Source: Rhodospirillaceae bacterium (GTDB lineage: Bacteria > Pseudomonadota > Alphaproteobacteria > UBA8366 > GCA-2717185). From it: DNA of 21,190 nucleotides. Position 1 is the stretch's first letter. Each line of letters begins with the position of its first letter. Below the pieces are notes generated by a model, which searched no databases, was not told the origin of the DNA, and saw nothing but the letters and a program-made list of their open reading frames with translations. Positions 16,281-21,190 of the stretch are shown piece after piece. The translations under genes were made by a program, and so were the position numbers. Location of the stretch: positions 1 to 21,190 of the forward strand of contig PBDC01000070.1 in NCBI GenBank assembly GCA_002717185.1, read 5' to 3'.

Positions 16281-16628
16281 ATGAGCATCCAACATCTCGA
16301 CTCAGGGGACATCCTAAGCCAAGCAGTCACCCATGACGGCACGGTCTATCTTTGCGGTCTAACGGCGACCGACCGAGAGAAGGACGTTGCGGCCCAGACC
16401 GAAGAAGTTCTCGCCAAAATCGACGAACGGCTCGCCGCCTGCGGCACCAACAAGTCGAATCTAGTCAGCGCGACGATCTACCTGACCGACATAAAACTGA
16501 AGCCAGCGATGAACGAAGCCTGGAAAGCCTGGCTCGGCAACCTTAATCGCCCTACTCGCACTTGTATCGGCGGTGTCGAACTGGAACCCGGTGTACTGGT
16601 TGAGATTACTTCGACCGCAGCGAAATAG
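16281..16628 (+). CDS. RidA/YjgF-family protein with conserved Arg and Glu
   Basis: 115 residues. Signature region NRPTRTCIGGVELEPGVLVEI contains Arg93, the residue that binds the carboxylate of imino acids in RidA, and Glu108. LVSATIYLTDI (61-71) is the typical central strand. It is expected to hydrolyse 2-imino or enamine acids to 2-oxoacids plus ammonia, or, in the RutC role, to act on an aminoacrylate-type product. It is a little short (family about 125-130) because the N-terminus is trimmed. The ribosome site is excellent: AAAGGAG (16268-16274) six bases before the ATG. It is last in the flavin oxidoreductase-hydrolase-RidA set, 27 bases after the hydrolase, and meets the PhyH-family gene tail to tail. 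Confidence 0.93.
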   Translation: MSIQHLDSGDILSQAVTHDGTVYLCGLTATDREKDVAAQTEEVLAKIDERLAACGTNKSNLVSATIYLTDIKLKPAMNEAWKAWLGNLNRPTRTCIGGVELEPGVLVEITSTAAK

Positions 16629-16636
16629 CATCTTTA

Positions 16637-16660
16637 CCCCTAATTTTCAGTAAATTGGGG
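16637..16660. terminator. possible bidirectional hairpin between convergent genes
   Basis: CCCC, one bulged T, AATTT, loop TCAGT, AAATT, GGGG: a nine-pair stem across the junction of the RidA gene (ends 16628) and the PhyH-family gene (ends 16640). It overlaps the last codons of the latter. No clear T-run follows on either strand, so it is a weak call. Confidence 0.3.
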
Positions 16661-17494
16661 GCCGTGCAGCGGTTCCTGTTCGTAGTACGTGTCTCGGTAA
16701 AGGCTGACCACCCGCTCATGCTCTGCGATAGCGTCTTCATGCAACTCGGCGGTCGGTCGCCTTACCTTTCCAAAATGATTCCAGCGGTCCTCGCCACGCA
16801 CCAACATCATGCTCATAGCAAAACTGCCGGTAGGCTTCACATACGCCGGAATATAGTTAAAGGCCAAACCAATGCGTCGATAGCTTGCTCGGTTTGGACC
16901 GGACCGGTGCGGGCACAGGCCGTGATGGAACGAGCACTCGCCTGCTTTCAGTGGCATCGCCACGGCCTTGCCATCATCAATGGGATCGACAATGCGCTGC
17001 CCCGCCCTGTTGACGCTATTTTCAACGACATGAGCCTTATGATGCATTAACCGCGGCCCTCCTTCGTAAGGCAGCACCTGCATACACCCGGATTCCTCTG
17101 TGGCATCGGTCAGAGCGATCCATGCATTGACTTGTTCAATCGGGTCATACCCATGGTAGGCCGAATCTTGATGCCAATCAGCCCAGGTTTCGGTATTCGC
17201 TTCTTTGATGAAGAAGGTACCTGTGTAAAGCAGCAGATCGGGGCCCAGCAGGGCTTCGATCATGTCGAGGAGGCGTGGGTCGGTCGCCATCTTCAGAGCC
17301 CAGGGCATGGTAATGTATGGCATTGTCCGCCACTTCAGGTCATCGGTCTCGTTGACCTTCATACCCAAATGCGCCTCTAGGCGCGCAAGACCCGACAGAC
17401 ATTCCTGCCGCTCCGCGTCTTTAAGCAAAGACATGGGCGACAAAAATCCGTTGCACTCGAAATGTTCGACCTGTTTCGGTGTTAAACCTGTCAC
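16640..17494 (-). CDS. phytanoyl-CoA dioxygenase (PhyH)-family Fe(II)/2-oxoglutarate oxygenase
   Basis: 284 residues. Iron ligands: His108 and Asp110 in WADWHQDSAYHG, and His196 in CPHRSGPNRAS; Arg207, eleven residues on, binds 2-oxoglutarate, the same spacing as His264/Arg275 in human PHYH. MQVLPYEGGPRLMHH (138-152) is the usual turn of the barrel. Bacterial members act on free small molecules as well as acyl-CoA, and the substrate here is open. The start is GTG 17494, set by GAGGAG (17506-17501) six bases upstream. The SDR gene ends 61 bases upstream on the same strand, so the two may be co-transcribed: hydroxylation, then oxidation of the alcohol, although the SDR is the first gene. Confidence 0.92.
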   Translation of the reverse strand: MTGLTPKQVEHFECNGFLSPMSLLKDAERQECLSGLARLEAHLGMKVNETDDLKWRTMPYITMPWALKMATDPRLLDMIEALLGPDLLLYTGTFFIKEANTETWADWHQDSAYHGYDPIEQVNAWIALTDATEESGCMQVLPYEGGPRLMHHKAHVVENSVNRAGQRIVDPIDDGKAVAMPLKAGECSFHHGLCPHRSGPNRASYRRIGLAFNYIPAYVKPTGSFAMSMMLVRGEDRWNHFGKVRRPTAELHEDAIAEHERVVSLYRDTYYEQEPLHGPQFTEN

Positions 17495-17555
17495 CTGATA
17501 CTCCTCACCAAGTTGACAACAGCATCCCCTATCGTAGCTAGGTTGAGCAAGCTGA

Positions 17556-18335
17556 CTAAGCGTTCTTAATGGTCATGCCACCATCAACCGGAAGCGCTAT
17601 ACCGTTGATATACCTGGAAGCCGGAAGGATTAGGCTAAGCGTACCGTGGGCCACTTCCTCTGGATCTGCATAGCGGCGCAGCGGCACGCGGCGTTTGGCG
17701 AAAATCGTTTTGTGATCCTCCGATATCGCCGCTGTCATGGCTGTGCGGATAGGGCCCGGACAGATACAGTTGACCGTAATCCCCTCGCGCCCCAATTCTA
17801 CGGCCATGGAGCGGGTCAGACCGATCACTCCATGCTTAGCTGCTGTATAGGGGCTGGTGTGCGGCGTCGCACCGAGCCCTTCCGTCGATGCGATATTGAC
17901 GATGCGACCGCCATCGCTATGGCGCAAATGCGGCAAAGCTGCCCGGATCGTGCGCGTATGAGCTCTCAGGAGCACATCCTGCAACCGGTCCCACACCTCC
18001 TCGTAACCCTCTTCGTCAATCTGGACATGCTGGCTAATGCCGGCATTGTTAATCAGTATGTCGAGACCACCAAAATGTGTGGCCACCTCGTCAATTACCC
18101 GCAGTATCGCAGCCGCATCCCGCAAATCAAGCTTCCAACCTTGTGCCACACCACCCGCAGCGGAAATCTCTGTGACCACGTTTTGGACACCGTCCGCATC
18201 GATATCCACGACGGCGACTTGCGCGCCCTCATCAGCAAACAGATGCGCAGTCGCCCGACCCATCCCATTTGCAGCACCGGTGACCAGCGCAACCTTGCCA
18301 GCTATCGAACGGCTTAATTTCGACAATTTGGCCAT
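17556..18335 (-). CDS. short-chain dehydrogenase/reductase (classical SDR)
   Basis: 259 residues. NAD(P) loop TGAANGMG (19-26), Asp44 at the end of the second strand (favouring NAD), NNAG (96-99), Ser150, and Tyr163-x-x-x-Lys167 in YTAAKHG; CPGPIRTAM follows, as usual in classical SDRs. The tetrad Asn, normally in a V-N-L step of helix 4, is replaced: the stretch reads DVLLRAHTR, with Leu122 there. Oxidation of a secondary alcohol is the likely reaction. ATG 18335 is set by GGGAG (18346-18342) six bases upstream; a TTG at 18350 is unlikely. It diverges from the acyl-CoA ligase across 144 bases and precedes the PhyH-family oxygenase. Confidence 0.93.
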   Translation of the reverse strand: MAKLSKLSRSIAGKVALVTGAANGMGRATAHLFADEGAQVAVVDIDADGVQNVVTEISAAGGVAQGWKLDLRDAAAILRVIDEVATHFGGLDILINNAGISQHVQIDEEGYEEVWDRLQDVLLRAHTRTIRAALPHLRHSDGGRIVNIASTEGLGATPHTSPYTAAKHGVIGLTRSMAVELGREGITVNCICPGPIRTAMTAAISEDHKTIFAKRRVPLRRYADPEEVAHGTLSLILPASRYINGIALPVDGGMTIKNA

Positions 18336-18459
18336 ATTGTACTCCCGCAATCAGATCAGGTTTCATCGAAGATACCGCCTGGGAACGCCGCAAGTCAGGC
18401 CATTTCTTTGAGCAAACCCTCCGTCCTGTGCTATGTCTCCGCCTGCAGCACCGATACCG

Positions 18460-18468
18460 AAAAAAAAA
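18460..18468 (+). repeat. run of nine A before the acyl-CoA ligase start
   Basis: An uninterrupted A9 ends 11 bases before ATG 18480. No Shine-Dalgarno site is visible ahead of that ATG, so an A-rich, low-structure leader may help ribosome entry. The same run would be prone to polymerase slippage. Confidence 0.6.
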
Positions 18469-18479
18469 TTCTTAAACCC

Positions 18480-20021
18480 ATGTACCATCCCGGCGCCCAC
18501 GCCTTGAACCGGCCTGATCAACCCGCTGTCATTATCGCCGGCACCGATCAACAGATCTCCCACAAGGAATTGAACGAGCGCTCCAACCGCATCGCACAAT
18601 TCCTTCACGGTCAGGGTTTTCGAGCCGGCGACCATATCGCCATTCTGATGGAAAACAATCTTCGCTATTTTGAAGTCTTCTGGGCGGCCTTGCGCTCCGG
18701 ACTGATCTTCACCCCAATAAACCGGTATTTCACTCCTGATGAAGCTGCTTATGTGGTGAATGATTCCGGTGCCAAGGCACTTTTTACTTCCGCCCATATG
18801 GGTGAAACCGCCAAAGCACTGGTTAATAGTATCCCGGACTGTCCTTTTCGCCTCATCGTGGACGGCTCGTGCCCTGGCTATGACGAGTTAGACGCGGCGC
18901 TGGCCACCTTCCCAAAGACACCACTGACGAACGAACCGCGCGGCCAGATGATGCTGTACAGCTCCGGCACGACTGGACGGCCAAAGGGAATTTTGCGAAC
19001 GCCCATTCCCGCTGACATCGCGGAAGGCCTGTCGCATATCGACCGGCTACGCGACTACGGGATAGACGAGTGTACGGTCTACCTTTCCCCGGCCCCGATC
19101 TATCACGCAGCTCCCCTTGCCTATAGCGTCGGTGTGTTGAGCTTAGGTGGCACAATCGTAATGATGCCTCGTTTCGATGCGGAACACGCCCTTCAGTGCA
19201 TTCAAGAATATAAGGTGACCCACAGCCAGTGGGTCCCAACCATGTTTATCCGAATGCTGAAACTGCCCTTAGATATCCGCGGCGCCTTCGATCTGTCTAG
19301 CCATCAAGTCGCCATCCACGCCGCAGCACCCTGCCCCGTCGAGGTTAAACGCCAGATCATCGATTGGTGGGGACCGGTTCTGCACGAATATTACGCCGGT
19401 TCGGAATCGAACGGCTCAACGCGTATCGACTCGCATGAATGGCTAAAGAGGCCCGGTTCCGTGGGGAAAGCGAGCATGGGCGTACTTCATATCTGTGACG
19501 AAGATGGCAATGAGGTACCACCGCGCGCAGAGGGCACCATCTATTTCGAACAACCGGAAATGCCGTTCCGCTACCACAACGACCCGAAAAAAACGCGTGA
19601 GGCGCAAAACTCGCAACATCCCAACTGGTCAACCTTAGGCGATGTCGGCTATGTCGACGAGGACGGTTATCTGTACCTTACAGATCGCAAGAGCTTCATG
19701 ATTATCTCAGGCGGGGTGAATATATACCCGCAGGCGATAGAGGACGCCCTTGTCTTGCATCCAAATGTGATGGACGCTGCCGTAGTTGGCGTCCCGAACG
19801 AAGAATTCGGCGAAGAGGTGAAAGCCGTCGTACAGCTGGAGCCTGGTGTATCGGAATCAGTTGATTTGGCCGAAGAATTGATCGCCTTCACCCGCGATAA
19901 GGTCGCAAGCTACATGGTACCCCGCTCACTGGACTTCACGGAAACGCTGCCTCGCCTACCAACCGGCAAGCTTTATAAACACAAGTTGCGAGAAAAGTAT
20001 TGGCCGCCTAAACCAGCGTAA
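18480..20021 (+). CDS. acyl-CoA synthetase / AMP-dependent ligase
   Basis: 513 residues of the ANL superfamily. In order: start MYHPGAHALNRPDQPAVI, ATP-binding P-loop MLYSSGTTGRPKG (158-170), YYAGSE with the adenine-side motif, YLYLTDRKSFMIISGGVNIYP (hinge and A8 region), and the C-terminal catalytic lysine in PTGK (Lys497). It activates a carboxylic acid with ATP to an acyl adenylate, then a CoA thioester; the acid is unknown. ATG 18480 is chosen because similarity begins there; the frame is open to a TTG at 18408, but that stretch lacks conservation. No ribosome site is visible. Its CoA ester product could feed the acyl-CoA dehydrogenase at the right edge, which lies on the opposite strand and faces it. 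Confidence 0.93.
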   Translation: MYHPGAHALNRPDQPAVIIAGTDQQISHKELNERSNRIAQFLHGQGFRAGDHIAILMENNLRYFEVFWAALRSGLIFTPINRYFTPDEAAYVVNDSGAKALFTSAHMGETAKALVNSIPDCPFRLIVDGSCPGYDELDAALATFPKTPLTNEPRGQMMLYSSGTTGRPKGILRTPIPADIAEGLSHIDRLRDYGIDECTVYLSPAPIYHAAPLAYSVGVLSLGGTIVMMPRFDAEHALQCIQEYKVTHSQWVPTMFIRMLKLPLDIRGAFDLSSHQVAIHAAAPCPVEVKRQIIDWWGPVLHEYYAGSESNGSTRIDSHEWLKRPGSVGKASMGVLHICDEDGNEVPPRAEGTIYFEQPEMPFRYHNDPKKTREAQNSQHPNWSTLGDVGYVDEDGYLYLTDRKSFMIISGGVNIYPQAIEDALVLHPNVMDAAVVGVPNEEFGEEVKAVVQLEPGVSESVDLAEELIAFTRDKVASYMVPRSLDFTETLPRLPTGKLYKHKLREKYWPPKPA

Positions 20022-20032
20022 CCGGCGGCTAA
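19990..20032 (-). terminator. probable intrinsic terminator of the acyl-CoA dehydrogenase-VOC unit
   Basis: GCCGCC (20003-20008) pairs with GGCGGC (20024-20029); with one G-T pair and two A-T pairs outside, the stem is nine pairs around a 15-base loop. Read on the minus strand it is followed by TACTTTTCTC, a T-rich tail. It overlaps the end of the ligase coding region and both facing stop codons. Confidence 0.4.
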
Positions 20033-20343
20033 AGTCCAACGGGCGTCCCGTACATTTCAATAATTTTATCGTCCTGTGCCTGGGGCGAAAACAGCTCCCA
20101 CATGATGCCGTTTACATCGGTGTCAGACGAGAACCCCTCAGCAGCGTCATCTTCGAACCCCATGTGGCGCAACTGCCCTGCGCGATCCGGAATCTCGTTG
20201 ATAGAAAAGTTCATCTGATTGGTCCGCCACATGGCGTATTTTCCGGTGACTACAACGGTCGGACCCTGGCCAATACGATCCGAGTAATCCTCCACGGAAT
20301 CAGCGACATTGGCGACGGCGAGGGCGATATGGATTCGGCGCAT
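20029..20343 (-). CDS. small VOC (glyoxalase/bleomycin-resistance-like) protein
   Basis: 104 residues, one vicinal-oxygen-chelate unit: RRIHIALAVANVADSVEDYSDRIG (2-25) is the opening strand-helix, followed by TNQMNFSINEIPD, RHMGFEDD and a final GIMWELFSPQ. His5, His60 and Glu83 are candidate metal ligands. One unit would need to dimerise to make a full site. Its role is unknown; a lyase, isomerase or binding protein is possible. The ribosome site AAAGGAA (20357-20351) lies seven bases before ATG 20343 and overlaps the TAA of the acyl-CoA dehydrogenase (20358-20356), which implies translational coupling. Its tail faces the ligase gene seven bases away. Confidence 0.8.
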   Translation of the reverse strand: MRRIHIALAVANVADSVEDYSDRIGQGPTVVVTGKYAMWRTNQMNFSINEIPDRAGQLRHMGFEDDAAEGFSSDTDVNGIMWELFSPQAQDDKIIEMYGTPVGL

Positions 20344-20355
20344 GTTCAGGTTCCT

Positions 20356-21190
20356 TTAGCGCTCTGATGAAACAGTGTTGCGCGGCACGTCGCGGAACGG
20401 TTTGTCCGCATCGACGCGTATCTCCTTCGGCATTTTCAGCACCCGCTCGGAGATGATGTTCTTTTGAATCTCATCGGTGCCGCCGGCAATGGAGTTCGCA
20501 GGTGTCGATATCAAAATCTCCGCAATCAGGCCATCGCAGGGGCTGTCTTCGCCGGACAGCATGGCGTCGGCGCCGCTGATCATCGTATGCACATTGTTCG
20601 CCGCCCGGGCGATCTCGCTGTTGACCAGCTTGCCGATTGATCCCTCCGGTCCCGGTTCACGTCCCATATCCTGCGCAGTGCGTGCCCGTTGCGCCGTCCA
20701 TTCGGCGGATTTGGCCTTGATCATCAGCTTGGCGATTTCCTGCCGAACCGCTGGGTCGGCGTTCTTGCCCGTCTCCCTGGACCGCTCGAAGACCAGATCC
20801 ACCCGGCCCGCCCGCTGCGGATACCAGGTGTAGGGCGCCAGTGCAGTGGCGATCTCCTCCGCCTCTTCGCGATAGATGCGCTCCGGCCGGTCCGTCACCT
20901 GGACATTGCGCTTCATCGAGTCCGCGCCACGCCGCTCATGCATCAAGGTCGTGGTCGCGATCTTCCAGCCATCGCCGAGTTCGCCGACCATAAACTCCGG
21001 CTCAATCTCCGCATCGGTGAAGAAGACCTGATTGAACGAGGCGTGCCCGTTCATTTGTTTGAGCGGAACCACTTCGACACCCGGCTGCCGCATGTTGAGG
21101 ATGAAGTAGCTGAGGCCCTTATGCTTCGGCACGTCCCAATCGGTGCGCGCCAACAGGATGCCGTAGTCGGCCAGATGCGCGCTTGTTGTC
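20356..21190 (-). CDS. acyl-CoA dehydrogenase, C-terminal part (5' end beyond the window)
   Basis: 278 codons are present and the frame remains open to the right edge, encoding TTSAHLADYGILLARTD, the conserved strand of the middle beta domain. Next come PKHKGLSYFILNM, GDGWKIATTTLMHERRG and, near the end, GGTDEIQKNIISERVLKMP, the C-terminal signature. FAD-dependent alpha,beta-desaturation of an acyl-CoA is the family reaction. Where medium-chain enzymes have Tyr-Glu-Gly-Thr with the catalytic Glu, this one has Ala-Gly-Gly-Thr, so the base must lie elsewhere, as in several bacterial FadE types, or be missing. It is translationally coupled to the small VOC gene downstream, 12 bases away. Confidence 0.92.
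   Translation of the reverse strand, partial: TTSAHLADYGILLARTDWDVPKHKGLSYFILNMRQPGVEVVPLKQMNGHASFNQVFFTDAEIEPEFMVGELGDGWKIATTTLMHERRGADSMKRNVQVTDRPERIYREEAEEIATALAPYTWYPQRAGRVDLVFERSRETGKNADPAVRQEIAKLMIKAKSAEWTAQRARTAQDMGREPGPEGSIGKLVNSEIARAANNVHTMISGADAMLSGEDSPCDGLIAEILISTPANSIAGGTDEIQKNIISERVLKMPKEIRVDADKPFRDVPRNTVSSER

Noticed and set aside
1471..17522. identical AGTTGACAACAG at 1471-1482 and 17511-17522, containing a TTGACA-like box
   Set aside because: A shared 12-mer is expected several times by chance in 21 kb, and neither copy has a convincing -10 element at the right distance.
17646..18317. 223-codon open frame on the plus strand
   Set aside because: It lies wholly antisense to the SDR gene, has no ribosome site, and its translation resembles no family; it is a shadow of a well-supported gene.

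Overview
This 21.2 kb bacterial window is packed with catabolic genes. It has no rRNA, tRNA, CRISPR, phage or insertion-sequence gene and no recognisable transcription factor. By eye the GC content is in the mid 50s. Shine-Dalgarno sites are clear, and the families present (TauD/TfdA and phytanoyl-CoA dioxygenases, PrpF, MlrC-like M81 peptidase, RidA, EamA and MFS carriers, acyl-CoA ligase and dehydrogenase) fit a metabolically versatile Pseudomonadota bacterium, perhaps an alpha- or gammaproteobacterium. That placement is an inference; there is no phylogenetic marker.

Layout, left to right. (a) 1-1247, plus: 3' part of an M81/MlrC-like metallopeptidase. (b) 1491-2847, minus: a DUF1932 / 6-phosphogluconate dehydrogenase-like enzyme followed by an arginine-less RidA paralogue. 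These diverge from (c) 2948-4800, plus: a D-2-hydroxyacid dehydrogenase and an alpha/beta hydrolase. (d) 4804-8179, minus, read right to left: MFS carrier, TauD/TfdA dioxygenase, DapA-family aldolase. (e) 8287-8796, plus: a lone GAF-domain protein. (f) 8793-12270, minus, read right to left: cupin, EamA carrier, PrpF-family isomerase, second TauD/TfdA dioxygenase. (g) 12271-12904: an apparently empty 634-base gap. (h) 12905-14077, minus: a second MFS carrier, divergent from (i) 14303-16628, plus: luciferase-like flavin monooxygenase, alpha/beta hydrolase with Ala at the nucleophile position, and RidA. (j) 16640-17494 and 17556-18335, minus: a phytanoyl-CoA dioxygenase-family enzyme and an SDR dehydrogenase, divergent from (k) 18480-20021, plus: an acyl-CoA ligase. 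(l) 20029-21190, minus: an acyl-CoA dehydrogenase (cut by the window edge) followed by a small VOC protein.

The genes form small transporter-plus-enzyme sets: a carrier brings something in, oxygenases, hydrolases, isomerases and aldolases open or cleave it, dehydrogenases oxidise intermediates, and acyl-CoA enzymes feed central metabolism. The most striking set is (i). A flavin monooxygenase, a serine-less alpha/beta hydrolase and a RidA protein in one transcription unit repeat the enzyme classes of RutA, RutD and RutC from the Rut pyrimidine ring-opening pathway. The monooxygenase does not look like a RutA orthologue, and RutB, RutE, RutF and RutG are absent. This makes it a candidate for an undescribed Rut-like oxidative pathway for a nitrogen-containing compound, with the divergent MFS carrier as its possible importer. 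The true substrate cannot be read from sequence.
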